From Pseudomonadota bacterium (GTDB lineage: Bacteria > Pseudomonadota > Gammaproteobacteria > Burkholderiales > Burkholderiaceae_F): DNA of 64,000 nt. Positions within the stretch are counted from its first letter, which is position 1; every line of letters begins with the position of its first letter. Made by a program: the position numbers and the translations under genes. Shown here one piece after another: positions 48,744 through 57,239 of this stretch. The stretch lies in NCBI GenBank assembly GCA_021842465.1, contig JAKBZN010000003.1, forward strand, positions 45,792 through 109,791, written 5' to 3'. The notes under the pieces were generated by a model. The model saw only the letters and a list, made by a program, of their open reading frames with translations. It did no database searches and was not told where the DNA came from.

Positions 48744-50396
48744 ATGCCGCATGACCCGCTTGCGCCCGCCCTGGCCCTGATTCCCCCGATGCTCTACCTG
48801 CTGGTCGGGTTGATGCCCGCCGGTTGGGCCAACGCACGCGTCGATGCGATGACCGGGCTCGCGGCCAAGGCCGCCTGGGCGGCGCTGGCCGGTGCCGGCG
48901 CAACCGCCGTCGCCCATGGATTCGATTCCGCCCAGTCCTGGACGATCCGCCCGTTCGCGCCGGGTGGCATGGATCGCTTCCCCTTGGAAATCTACGTCAA
49001 CGGACTCACCGTCACCATGCTGCTGCTGGTTTCCTTCGTCGGTACGGTGGTGACGCGCTATGCGCGTGCCAATCTCGACGGCGACCCCAACCAGGGACGC
49101 TTCCACAAATGGCTGGCGATGACGCTGGCCGCGATCCTCACCCTGATCGTCTCCGGCAATCTGCTGCTGTTCGCCTTCGCCTGGATCGCCACCAGCCTGT
49201 GCCTGCACCAGTTGCTGATGTTCTACCGCGAGCGGCCGGCGGCGGTCCTCGCCGCCCACAAGAAATTCGTCGCCAGCCGGATCGGCGACGTCAGCCTGCT
49301 GTGCGCCGTCGCGCTCATCGGATCGAGCCTGCACACGCTCGATTTCGCACGGATGTTCCGGATCCTGGCGACGCCGGGAATCCCGGTGCCGGCGCCGCTG
49401 GACGTCGCCGCCCTGCTGGTCGTCGTCAGCGCGGCCCTGAAATCCGCGCAGTTCCCGTTCCACGGCTGGCTGATCCAGGTGATGGAGGCGCCGACACCGG
49501 TATCCGCGCTGCTGCACGCGGGCATCGTCAACGCCGGCGCATTTCTCGTCGTGCGCATGAGCCCGGTGATCTCGCACTCGGAAACTGCGCGCTGCGTCCT
49601 GGTCGGGATCGGCCTGATCACGCTGGCCCTGTCGTCGCTCGTCATGCTCACCCAGACCAGCATCAAGGTCTCGCTGGCGTGGTCGACCACGGCGCAGATG
49701 GGATTCATGCTGCTGGAATGCGGCCTGGGTCTCTACAGCCTTGCGATCCTGCACGTCGTCACCCACTCCCTCTACAAGGCGCATGCATTCCTCGCCTCGG
49801 GCAGCAGCGTGGACACCTTCCGCGCGCCGGTCCTGCCCTATTCCCGCGCCGGGTTTCGTCCCGGGCGCCTGCTGCTGGCCCTGCTGACCGGCGGCGCACT
49901 GACCGTGCTCACCGCCGCCGCGTTCGGCATCACCCTGCACAGCCCGCCGGGCCTGCTGGCTGCGGCCACGGTGGTCGCGATCGCGACGTCCCAGTTGCTG
50001 CTGCTGGCCGTGACCGAGACCGAGGGCAATCCTTCCTACCTGCGGGCCCTGGGCCTCGGCATCGTCGTCGTGGTGGCGTACTTCACGCTGCACGCCGGGT
50101 TCGACGCGGCCCTCGCCGGCAGCGTGCTCGCGGTGGCGGATCCGGCAAGCCGGTTGCAGGCCGTCCTGGCGGCCGCGGTCGTCGGCGTATTCGTCGTGCT
50201 GCTGCTGGTCCAGCAGATCCTGAAAGCCGACCCCGCGGCCTTGGGCAAGGGACTGTATCTGCACCTCTACAACGGTCTGTACGTCGACGTCTACATCACG
50301 CGACTGCTCCAGCGCGTCTGGCCCAGTCCGCCCGCCGACGCGGGCGCGCCGCCCGCCCCCTTCGCAACCATTCCCGGAACCCGAGGTGGATCATGA
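48744..50396 (+). CDS. dabB: DabB: membrane subunit of the DAB inorganic-carbon accumulation complex
   Basis: NuoL/MrpA-like (Proton_antipo_M) membrane protein thought to supply cation-driven energy for vectorial CO2 hydration by DabA; 550 residues, about 12-14 helices. Recognisable elements: AHKKFVASRIGDVSLL, ALKSAQFPFHGWLIQVMEAPTPVSALLHAG (Lys233 in the proton-channel motif; quoted as KSAQFPFHGWL and PTPVSALLHAG), NAGAFLVVR, SIKVSLAWSTTAQMGFM and THSLYKAHAFLASG. AGGAG ribosome-binding site before ATG 48744. Stop overlaps dabA start by four bases (ATGA). Distinguished from respiratory NuoL by the immediate DabA neighbour and by the lack of other nuo genes. Confidence 0.93.
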   Translation: MPHDPLAPALALIPPMLYLLVGLMPAGWANARVDAMTGLAAKAAWAALAGAGATAVAHGFDSAQSWTIRPFAPGGMDRFPLEIYVNGLTVTMLLLVSFVGTVVTRYARANLDGDPNQGRFHKWLAMTLAAILTLIVSGNLLLFAFAWIATSLCLHQLLMFYRERPAAVLAAHKKFVASRIGDVSLLCAVALIGSSLHTLDFARMFRILATPGIPVPAPLDVAALLVVVSAALKSAQFPFHGWLIQVMEAPTPVSALLHAGIVNAGAFLVVRMSPVISHSETARCVLVGIGLITLALSSLVMLTQTSIKVSLAWSTTAQMGFMLLECGLGLYSLAILHVVTHSLYKAHAFLASGSSVDTFRAPVLPYSRAGFRPGRLLLALLTGGALTVLTAAAFGITLHSPPGLLAAATVVAIATSQLLLLAVTETEGNPSYLRALGLGIVVVVAYFTLHAGFDAALAGSVLAVADPASRLQAVLAAAVVGVFVVLLLVQQILKADPAALGKGLYLHLYNGLYVDVYITRLLQRVWPSPPADAGAPPAPFATIPGTRGGS

Positions 50397-52948
50397 ACGC
50401 ACCGATGACCGACGATCTCGCCGACCGCGGAGATGCAGAATTGGCGGCGCCGGCGCCGGAGGCGCTGCGCGCGCACATCGACGCCGCCTGTGGCCGGATC
50501 GCGCCGCTGTGGCCGCTGCAGCATTTCGTCGCAGTGAATCCGTTTTTCGGATTGCGCGACGAGAGCTTCCAGGAGGCTTCCGACACGCTGGCACGGATCA
50601 CCGGCGCAGGTCTCTACATGCCGCGCGCCTACTATCGCGCGCAGCTCGCCTCGGGTCGCATCGCGCGCGAGGACATCGCCACGGCGATCCGGCGCTGCGA
50701 CAGTTCACTCGATCCCGAGGACGTCGAGCGGGCCCTGGCGACCGAAGCGCCGCGGCCCAAACTCGGGATGGCGGCGGTCAGCGAAGTGCTCGAACGCGTC
50801 GAAGGCGGACTGTGGTCGAGCTTCGTCACCGAGCGCATCAGCCTGCATTGCGCCGCCTACTTCGACCTCGGCCAGGCCACGATCCGCATGCCCTGGCGCA
50901 AGCAAACGCTCTTTGCGTCCTGGCGGGGAGCGGCGGCGATCGATCGCAGCCCGTCGATGATGGGGCTCTCCGACTTCCGGTCGGCGGTGACCCGTCTGCC
51001 CGAGGATCCGTACAACGCCATTGCGCTCGCGATCCGCCGCCTCAACATCCCCGCCGCCGCGGTCGAACGCTACCTGCATGCCTCGCTGATGAGCATCAAC
51101 GGCTGGGCGGCATGGGCGCGTTACCTGCGCTGGCAAGCGGAACTGCAGGGCGGTCGCGACGACTCGATCGTCGATCTGCTGGCGATCCGGCTCATGTGGG
51201 ACATGCTCCTCTACGAGGAAAAGCGCTCGGCGGCCCTGGTTGCGCGCTGGCGCGAGATGCTCGCCGCCAGCATGCGCCCGCCCTCGGCGAAGCGGCAGGC
51301 TTCGGCGGAAATCGACCGCATCCTGCTGACCGCGATGGAGGTCGGCTTCCAGCGCAGCATCATCGCCGGCCTGGCCGCGCCGGCGGGCGCGCGCGCGGAG
51401 GGCGGACCGATGGCAACGGCTCCCGAGCGCCCCGCGGTGCAGGCGGCGTTCTGCATCGACGTGCGCTCGGAGGTGTTCCGGCGTGCGCTCGAGACCGTCG
51501 CCTCGCCGATCCAGACGCTCGGGTTCGCCGGGTTTTTCGGGATCTTCATCGAACACGTCCCGCTGGGTTCGACCGCGGGTCACGTCCACGTCCCGGTGCT
51601 GTTCCAGCCGACCTATCCGATCTACGACCGGGTCAAGGACCGCGATCCGGAGGCCGTGATCGTCGAGCGCCGGCGCCGCATCGGGCTCTACAAAGCCTGG
51701 AAGGGATTCAAATTTTCGGCGGCATCGTGCTTCTCGTTCGTGGAAGCGACCGGCCTCATGTATGCGTCGAAGCTGATCACCGACAGCTTCGGCTGGACCC
51801 GGCCGGTTCCCGACCCGCGGATCCAGGGCCTCGACCGGGACGCCGCCGATCGCGTCGGCCCGACCCTCGACGACGTGTCGCCGGGCCGGCGATGCCCGGG
51901 CCACACCCATGCCGGAATCCCACCGGAAGAGCGCGCCGGACACGCGGAACGGATCCTGCGGGCGATGTCGTTGACCGGCAATTTCGCACCCATCGTGCTG
52001 TTGGCCGGCCACGGCAGCAGCACCGTCAACAACCCCTACGGCTCGGCGCTCGACTGCGGCGCCTGCGCCGGACAGACCGGAGAAGCCAGCGCGCGGGTGG
52101 TCGCCGCCCTGTTGAACGACCGCGCGGTCCGCGAGGATCTGCGCCGCCGCGGTATCGACGTTCCCGACGACACTTGGTTTCTCGCCGGACTCCACGACAC
52201 GACCACGGATGCGCTGGAGGTCTTCGAATGCGACGAGGTGCCGCCGGTGCTCGCCCCGGATCTCGCCCGCCTGCGGCAGTGGCTGGAGCAGGCCGCGGAT
52301 CTGGCGCGCCTCGAGCGCGCCGCGCTGCTCGGGATCGCCGCCACCACCGACCGCGATCTCGAAATGCGCATCCGCGACCGCAGCCGCGACTGGTCGCAGG
52401 TGCGCCCCGAATGGGCGCTCGCCAACAACGCCGCGTTCATCGCCGCGCCGCGATCGCGCACCGCCGCACTCCCGCTCGCCGGCCGCGCCTTCCTGCACGA
52501 ATACGTCTGGCGCGAGGATGCGGGGTTCGGCGTACTCGAGCTGATCATGACGGCGCCGATGGTCGTGGCGAACTGGATCAACATGCAGTACTACGCCTCG
52601 GTCGTCGACAATCGACGATTCGGCAGCGGCAATAAGGTGCTGCACAACGTCGCCGGCGGCGCGATCGGCGTGCTCGAAGGAAACGGTGGCGACCTGCGGA
52701 TCGGTCTGCCGCTGCAGTCGTTGCGCGACGGCAGGAACTGGATGCACGAGCCGTTGCGCTTGAGCGTGTTCATCGAGGCGCCCCAGGATCCGATTGACCA
52801 CGTGCTGTCCCGGCACGCGGTGGTACGCGAGTTGGTCGAGAACGGATGGCTGCACCTGTTCCGGATCGACGACGATGGCACGGCATTCCTGCGCCGGCCC
52901 GATGGCCGCTGGCAAGACACCGAGCGCGAACGGCCACGGATCGGGTGA
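50393..52948 (+). CDS. dabA: DabA: beta-carbonic-anhydrase-like subunit of the DAB complex (UPF0753/DUF2309)
   Basis: Peripheral zinc protein that hydrates CO2 in one direction to bicarbonate, coupled to DabB; 851 residues. The proposed zinc/active-site residues are all present with the spacing known from Halothiobacillus DabA: Cys354 and Asp356 in FCIDVRSE, His540 in LLAGHGSST and Cys555 in LDCGACAGQTGE. Other family segments: WPLQHFVAVNPFFGLRD near the N-terminus, GFAGFFGIFIEH, AGIPPEERAGHAE, and the C-terminal PLRLSVFIEAPQDPIDHVL (quoted in part). Translationally coupled to dabB. Accumulates cytosolic bicarbonate for the carboxysome genes that face it. Confidence 0.95.
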   Translation: MNAPMTDDLADRGDAELAAPAPEALRAHIDAACGRIAPLWPLQHFVAVNPFFGLRDESFQEASDTLARITGAGLYMPRAYYRAQLASGRIAREDIATAIRRCDSSLDPEDVERALATEAPRPKLGMAAVSEVLERVEGGLWSSFVTERISLHCAAYFDLGQATIRMPWRKQTLFASWRGAAAIDRSPSMMGLSDFRSAVTRLPEDPYNAIALAIRRLNIPAAAVERYLHASLMSINGWAAWARYLRWQAELQGGRDDSIVDLLAIRLMWDMLLYEEKRSAALVARWREMLAASMRPPSAKRQASAEIDRILLTAMEVGFQRSIIAGLAAPAGARAEGGPMATAPERPAVQAAFCIDVRSEVFRRALETVASPIQTLGFAGFFGIFIEHVPLGSTAGHVHVPVLFQPTYPIYDRVKDRDPEAVIVERRRRIGLYKAWKGFKFSAASCFSFVEATGLMYASKLITDSFGWTRPVPDPRIQGLDRDAADRVGPTLDDVSPGRRCPGHTHAGIPPEERAGHAERILRAMSLTGNFAPIVLLAGHGSSTVNNPYGSALDCGACAGQTGEASARVVAALLNDRAVREDLRRRGIDVPDDTWFLAGLHDTTTDALEVFECDEVPPVLAPDLARLRQWLEQAADLARLERAALLGIAATTDRDLEMRIRDRSRDWSQVRPEWALANNAAFIAAPRSRTAALPLAGRAFLHEYVWREDAGFGVLELIMTAPMVVANWINMQYYASVVDNRRFGSGNKVLHNVAGGAIGVLEGNGGDLRIGLPLQSLRDGRNWMHEPLRLSVFIEAPQDPIDHVLSRHAVVRELVENGWLHLFRIDDDGTAFLRRPDGRWQDTERERPRIG

Positions 52949-52970
52949 GCGGCACGCCCTGTAGCGGGCA

Positions 52971-53016
52971 CCCTCACCCCCGCCCTCTCCCGCTCGCGGG
53001 AGGGCGGGGGTGAGGG
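52971..53016. repeat. REP-like long palindrome, copy 9, between convergent carbon operons
   Basis: The most complete copy: left arm 52971-52993, right arm 52996-53016, identical apart from a two-base insertion (CTCTCC versus CTCC); both arms include the CCCTCACCCCCGCCC tail. It fills the 110-bp gap between the dabA and cbbO stops, where it could block read-through in both directions. Confidence 0.9.
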
Positions 53017-53058
53017 GCGCGGCATCGGCGCTTTCCTATGCCCGAGAGAGCGCTTGGT

Positions 53059-55419
53059 TCATCGGGTCATCGACAGGTACAAGGCGGGGAGTTTTTCCGG
53101 GAGGCGGGCGACCTGGTCGAGGATCAGGTAGTTCTTTGCGCCGAAAATCCGCGAAACGTACTGGTCGGCGTTGGGGTCGAGCGTCAGGCAGAAGGTGTTG
53201 ATACCCCGGCGCGCCAGCTCCTCCACGGCCTTGCGCGTGTCCTGGCGCAGATACTGCGGGTCGCGCACGTCGTTGTCGGCGGGCTCGCCGTCGGTGAGCA
53301 GCAGGATCAGCTTGCGCTGGCTCGGACGGCGCGCGAGATGGGCGCCGGCGTGCCGCAGCGCGGTGCCCATGCGGGTGGAGAGCTTGCCGGTCATCGCCGC
53401 AAGGCGCCCTTTCACCCGGTCGTCGTAAATGCCGTCGAAATCCTTGAAGCGGTAGTACTCGACGTCATGGCGGCCGTTCGAATCAAAGCCGTGGATCGCG
53501 AACGGATCGCCGATCTTGTCCAGCGCATCGGCAAGCAGTGCCGCGGCTTCCCGCGCCATGTCGAGCACCGTGCGATTGCGCTCGTCGTCGCGCAAGGCGT
53601 CGTTGGTCGATTCCGACAGATCGATCAGCAGCAGCACCGACAGATCGCGGATCTGCAGACGCGTGCGGATTCCGATGCGCGGATCCGGCGCCCGCCCCAT
53701 GCGGATGTCGACCAAGCCCTGGATCGCGGCGTTGAGATCGATCTCGTCGCCATCCTCGACCTTGCGCTGGCGCACGACGCCCTGCGGCTGCACGGCCTCG
53801 ATCAGCCGCTTGAGCCGCCGCACCAGCGGCTTGTGCTCTTCGATGACCGCATCGATGCGCGCGGGATCGCCGACCTTCGGATGCTTCTCGAGCAGGGTGA
53901 CCCAGTCGGGCCGCTCGAGCTGGGTCTGATAGTCCCACTCGGGATAGTGGAACGGCGAGGACACCGGTGGCTTGCCTTCGCGCTCGTTGAAGGTGGTTCC
54001 GTCGTCATCGTAGAGTTCGGTCGCCAGGATCCAGATTTCCTGGGCGTCGTCGCCGGCGAATTCGACGTCGAGCCCGTTGAGCATTTCCATCAGGCTGACG
54101 TACTTGCGCAGCTGCGCGGGCCGGCCGCCGGCGCCGAGGACCTCGACGTCGCCGTCGGGCATCTCCCAGAGGTGGCGGTTGTCGTCGCGGTAGGAAGCCG
54201 ACGGCTCATCGAGCCGCGCGTGGAACGGGATCTCGCGGCGCGTGGCCTCGTCGGCGAGTTCCATGCCGATCGCGACGGCGGCATCGACGTCTTGGAGGTC
54301 GGCGATCGCTTCGAAGCGGCTGCGTGCGAGCGCGACCAGCGGATGGTCGTCGTGCCAGGATTCGTCGAGCAGCGCCCGAGCGATGCGGTCGAGCAGCGGA
54401 CCGACGCGCTCCGCCGCGCCCGAATCCACCGGCAGCAAGGCCGACCAGAGCGCCTTCAATCCGGGGAAGGCTCGCACCGCGAGGGCTTCGACGCGGGCGT
54501 CCTCGATCGCGCCCACGAACGCGCGCTGCAGGGGGGTATAGCCTTCCGCGCGGGGATCGGGCCGCGAGTGGACCTGATGCGCGGCGGCGTGCGCGGCGGC
54601 GGCGCGATACACCTCGAGGCCCGCAATCACCGGCGCCGTCGACGCCGCGGAGGTCTCTTCGCCAGTCGCCGGCCCGACGTCGTCGAACGCGTCGGGAAGA
54701 TGGATGACGTACTGTTCGATGTAGGGGCGATACCCCGCCCGCGTTTCGAAATCGCCCGAGGTCGGACGCAGGAAGAAATCCCGGCCCCACAGCGCGCGCA
54801 GGTACATGAGCAGGCGGCGCTGAACGTCGACGAACAGCACGCCGCGCTGCTCCTTCTTGAGCACGGCGCGCGCCTCGTCGCTTTCGAGCGCGAAGTACGC
54901 GGCCTGTGCGGCGAAATCGCTGCGGTAGGCCGAAGCGCCCCACATCGCCCATCGTCGCAGCCCCCCCAGCGTGAGGTGGGTCAGCAGCACGTCGAGCTTT
55001 TCGAGCATCGGCCGCAGCGCGCGCGGCACCTGCGTGAGCAGGTTGTCGAGCAGGGACAGATAGCCCCTGAACAGTTCCAGCTCGCCGAGCCGTGCAGCGG
55101 CGGTCGGCGCCGTCGAGAACAGCAGCACGAGAACGCCGGCGCTGGTCTTGGAGTACATCTTGATCGCGGCGGAGAGCAGTTCGGCAACCGCCGATTCGCC
55201 GATCTCCTTCGCCACCTGCGGCGCGCTTTCGACGAAGGATACGACGAGGTCGGTGCCCCGGCCGAGGGCCTGGAGTCCGGCTGCGCCCTGGAGATAGGCC
55301 TGCAGTCCGCGCGGACTGAACACCCGCGCGGCGTCCTGCCAGTTGGCCTCGAGCACCTCGCCGGCCTGGGCACCCAGATCGTCGAGGATGTCCTGGTAAT
55401 CGCTGAGATGGATTGCCAT
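53059..55419 (-). CDS. cbbO: CbbO: VWA-domain subunit of the RuBisCO activase
   Basis: Adaptor that, with the AAA+ ATPase CbbQ, removes inhibitory sugar phosphates from form I RuBisCO; cytoplasmic or carboxysome-associated. 786 residues, typical of CbbO. A long helical N-terminal region (about 1-570) is followed by a C-terminal von Willebrand A domain with the MIDAS motif DLSES (Asp about 600), the threonine loop near LSTRMGTALRHAG and the Asp of LLTDGEPADND. An acidic stretch ELYDDDGTTFNE lies before it. The ATG at 55419 starts MAIHLSDYQDIL. No cbbQ is seen on either side; see findings. Last gene of the carboxysome operon in this window. Confidence 0.93.
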   Translation of the reverse strand: MAIHLSDYQDILDDLGAQAGEVLEANWQDAARVFSPRGLQAYLQGAAGLQALGRGTDLVVSFVESAPQVAKEIGESAVAELLSAAIKMYSKTSAGVLVLLFSTAPTAAARLGELELFRGYLSLLDNLLTQVPRALRPMLEKLDVLLTHLTLGGLRRWAMWGASAYRSDFAAQAAYFALESDEARAVLKKEQRGVLFVDVQRRLLMYLRALWGRDFFLRPTSGDFETRAGYRPYIEQYVIHLPDAFDDVGPATGEETSAASTAPVIAGLEVYRAAAAHAAAHQVHSRPDPRAEGYTPLQRAFVGAIEDARVEALAVRAFPGLKALWSALLPVDSGAAERVGPLLDRIARALLDESWHDDHPLVALARSRFEAIADLQDVDAAVAIGMELADEATRREIPFHARLDEPSASYRDDNRHLWEMPDGDVEVLGAGGRPAQLRKYVSLMEMLNGLDVEFAGDDAQEIWILATELYDDDGTTFNEREGKPPVSSPFHYPEWDYQTQLERPDWVTLLEKHPKVGDPARIDAVIEEHKPLVRRLKRLIEAVQPQGVVRQRKVEDGDEIDLNAAIQGLVDIRMGRAPDPRIGIRTRLQIRDLSVLLLIDLSESTNDALRDDERNRTVLDMAREAAALLADALDKIGDPFAIHGFDSNGRHDVEYYRFKDFDGIYDDRVKGRLAAMTGKLSTRMGTALRHAGAHLARRPSQRKLILLLTDGEPADNDVRDPQYLRQDTRKAVEELARRGINTFCLTLDPNADQYVSRIFGAKNYLILDQVARLPEKLPALYLSMTR

Positions 55420-55457
55420 CGCCGCCTGCCCTCCCCGGTACGTTCAACCGCGACCGA

Positions 55458-55793
55458 TCAATCCGGCCAGACCCGCTCCGGATGCAATGCCTCGCCGTGG
55501 GCGCGGCGATCGCCCGTCGCCGCGGTGGCCGACTTCCCCGTCGCAGCACGGAGCGCCGACGGGGCGGCGACCGAGGACGGCGCGACCGTTGTGGGCTGGC
55601 GCACCGCGGTCGAGGCTGCGGGTGCCGCGGGGACCCGCGGCACCGCCGGCGCGTCCGCAACCGACCGAGGAGATTCCTTGGCCGGGCCCTTCCCAGCCCC
55701 TTTCGCCGCGGGCTCCGGGATGCGCTTGCCGCCTGGAGCGATCTTCCCGCCCGCCCGGTTCGCCGGACGACCGCGCATCGGATCAACTGGCAT
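55458..55793 (-). CDS. Small disordered protein with C-terminal Trp, candidate alpha-McdB carboxysome-positioning factor
   Basis: 111 residues from ATG 55793 (overlapping the acRAF stop by 11 bases); ATG 55778 or 55811 are alternatives and none has a strong ribosome-binding site. The N-terminal third is basic and Gly/Pro/Lys-rich (GRPANRAGG, KIAPGGKRIPEP, KGAGKGPAKES), the middle is Ala/Val/Pro/Thr-rich and surely disordered, and the end is LHPERVWPD with Trp third from the C-terminus. Alpha-McdB proteins are small, disordered, with a positively charged N-terminus and an invariant Trp within the last few residues, and their genes sit in cso operons near bfr and acRAF genes, exactly as here. 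No McdA (ParA-type ATPase) gene is adjacent. The identification rests on features and context rather than on alignment. Confidence 0.6.
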   Translation of the reverse strand: MPVDPMRGRPANRAGGKIAPGGKRIPEPAAKGAGKGPAKESPRSVADAPAVPRVPAAPAASTAVRQPTTVAPSSVAAPSALRAATGKSATAATGDRRAHGEALHPERVWPD

Positions 55794-56046
55794 GGCGCGT
55801 CGCGATCGCATCCGCCGCCACGGCGAAATCGCGTTCCATGTTGCCCGGCTCCTCCCCGCTCATGCCCAGGCTCACGTTGACGTGGGTGCGCGCAAAATTG
55901 AGATCGGGGTAACACCCGAGCTGCTCGGACAGGACCGCGAGATCGTCGAGAAACGCCCGGGTTGCCCGGTAGTTCGCGAAGTCGTACCGGCGCGCCAGCC
56001 GCGGGGGGCGCTTCTGGACCGACCACTCACCCGAAAATTCCACCAT
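55783..56046 (-). CDS. acRAF: alpha-carboxysome RuBisCO assembly factor (pterin carbinolamine dehydratase-like)
   Basis: Small protein with the pterin-4a-carbinolamine dehydratase fold that helps RuBisCO assembly in alpha-carboxysome bacteria rather than acting on pterins; 87 residues. Family features: WSVQKRPPRLARRYDFANY, AFLDDLAVLSEQLGCYPDLNF and THVNVSL. The catalytic His-His-Pro of true dehydratases is replaced by Cys-Tyr-Pro, as expected for acRAF. ATG 56046 has AGGAGAG seven bases upstream and overlaps the end of the bfr-like gene by 20 bases. Part of the carboxysome operon. Confidence 0.85.
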   Translation of the reverse strand: MVEFSGEWSVQKRPPRLARRYDFANYRATRAFLDDLAVLSEQLGCYPDLNFARTHVNVSLGMSGEEPGNMERDFAVAADAIATRHAS

Positions 56047-56512
56047 GACAGCTCTCCTGATGGGTTGCATCGGCGAGCATGTGCTCCAGCTCGCGAAGAT
56101 GCGCCTGCTCGTCTTTCAGTAGTGCGGCAAACAGCTGCCGAGCGGTTTCATCGCGCGTGCGGCGACAATGATCGACCGCCTCGGCATAGAGCTGCACTGC
56201 TTCCTGTTCCAACTGCATGTCGCGGACGAGGAACTCGGCCTTGTCGCGTCCGGGGCGCACCGGCGCGAGCTGGGTCGCGTTCGGGGTCAACCCCAAGGCG
56301 AGCATGTGCCGGGTGATCATGGCGGCATGCCCGAGTTCCTCGCTCGCCTCGCGCCGGAAATAGGCGCACTCCGCGTCCATCGCCCACAGCGCGCACAACT
56401 GCCCCTGGGTGATGTAGTGCTGCACCACGCTCATTTCGTGGTTCAGCGCCTGACGGAGATAGCCTATCGTCCGCGGGTCGCCCCGGAGAACGCGATCCAG
56501 GTTCGCCAGCAT
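56027..56512 (-). CDS. Bacterioferritin-like protein of the carboxysome operon
   Basis: Ferritin-fold protein commonly encoded in alpha-carboxysome operons; its role there is not settled. 161 residues, four-helix bundle. Di-iron ligand candidates: Glu in LNHEMSVVQHY, EASEELGHA (ExxH pair), LEQEAVQLYAEA and DEQAHLRELE (second ExxH-type). The haem-ligand Met of true bacterioferritin is at a plausible place (RDMQLEQE) but cannot be confirmed by eye. A short extension (THQESCHGGIFG) ends the protein. AAGGTG lies upstream of ATG 56512; only nine bases separate it from the csoS1 stop. Confidence 0.88.
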   Translation of the reverse strand: MLANLDRVLRGDPRTIGYLRQALNHEMSVVQHYITQGQLCALWAMDAECAYFRREASEELGHAAMITRHMLALGLTPNATQLAPVRPGRDKAEFLVRDMQLEQEAVQLYAEAVDHCRRTRDETARQLFAALLKDEQAHLRELEHMLADATHQESCHGGIFG

Positions 56513-56521
56513 GGCGACACC

Positions 56522-56860
56522 TTAGCGGGCGACCTCGGAGACATCCATGTCCCGACCGCTGGTCCCGGAACCGGGCGCGCGCGGCAGGATGCCCTCGACC
56601 TCGGCGTGCACGCGGGCGATGATGTGCGCCGCGACGAGGCCGTCGCCGACCCGCTCGCACGCATCGGCGCCGGCACGCACCGCCGCGTTGACCGCGCCGG
56701 TTTCGCCGCGGACCAGCACCGTCACGTAGCCGCCGCCGACGAACTGCCGGCCGATCAGGCGCACTTCCGCCGCCTTCGTCATCGCGTCCGCCGCCTCGAT
56801 CGCCGGAACCAGTCCGCGCGTCTCGATCATTCCCAATGCAATACCCGTCACTTCAGCCAT
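56522..56860 (-). CDS. csoS1B: CsoS1 carboxysome shell hexamer protein, longer copy
   Basis: BMC-domain protein forming hexameric tiles of the shell facets; 112 residues. The BMC core (GIALGMIETRGLVPAIEAAD, quoted in part, KAAEVRLIGRQFVGGGYVTV, and the VRAGADACERVG segment) is followed by a C-terminal extension of about 15 residues (GSGTSGRDMDVSEVAR) as in CsoS1B. The core differs from the neighbouring copy at only about four of 93 positions. ATG 56860 is chosen because AAGGAG lies seven bases upstream; ATG 56866 is too close to it. The A/B lettering is by length and order only. Confidence 0.93.
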   Translation of the reverse strand: MAEVTGIALGMIETRGLVPAIEAADAMTKAAEVRLIGRQFVGGGYVTVLVRGETGAVNAAVRAGADACERVGDGLVAAHIIARVHAEVEGILPRAPGSGTSGRDMDVSEVAR

Positions 56861-56906
56861 TTCCATTCTCCTTGCGATAGCGGAAAACTCATGTCGCCCG
56901 CGGACC

Positions 56907-57203
56907 TTACGCGGACGGTGCCTTCGGCAGAATGCCCTCGACCTCGGCGTGGACGCGCGCGATGATGTGCGCCGCGACCAGGCCGTCGCCGACCCGCTCG
57001 CACGCATCGGCGCCGGCGCGCACCGCCGCGTTGACCGCGCCGGTTTCGCCCCGCACCATCACCGTGACGTAGCCGCCACCCACGAAATGGCGGCCGATCA
57101 GGCGCACTTCCGCCGCCTTCGTCATTGCGTCCGCCGCCTCGATCGCCGGAACCAGTCCGCGCGTCTCGATCATTCCCAATGCAATTCCGGTCACATCAGC
57201 CAT
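56907..57203 (-). CDS. csoS1A: CsoS1 carboxysome shell hexamer protein, short copy
   Basis: BMC-domain hexamer, main facet protein; 98 residues, the normal length for CsoS1A/C. Contains the pore-lining GGGYVTV segment and ends HAEVEGILPKAPSA. An AAGGAG ribosome-binding site precedes ATG 57203. Almost identical to the downstream copy (E/D at 3, Q/H at 39, V/M at 49, R/K near 94). Only two CsoS1 genes are present; many alpha operons have three. Confidence 0.95.
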   Translation of the reverse strand: MADVTGIALGMIETRGLVPAIEAADAMTKAAEVRLIGRHFVGGGYVTVMVRGETGAVNAAVRAGADACERVGDGLVAAHIIARVHAEVEGILPKAPSA

Positions 57204-57239
57204 TTCCAGCTCCTTTACAGTGAAAAAACACCCTATTTC

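Noticed and set aside
48744-50396. dabB as a respiratory NuoL subunit
   Set aside because: Immediate translational coupling to a DabA protein with intact zinc residues and no other nuo genes nearby.
55783-56046. acRAF gene as a true pterin-4a-carbinolamine dehydratase
   Set aside because: The catalytic His-His-Pro motif is replaced and the gene is inside the carboxysome operon.
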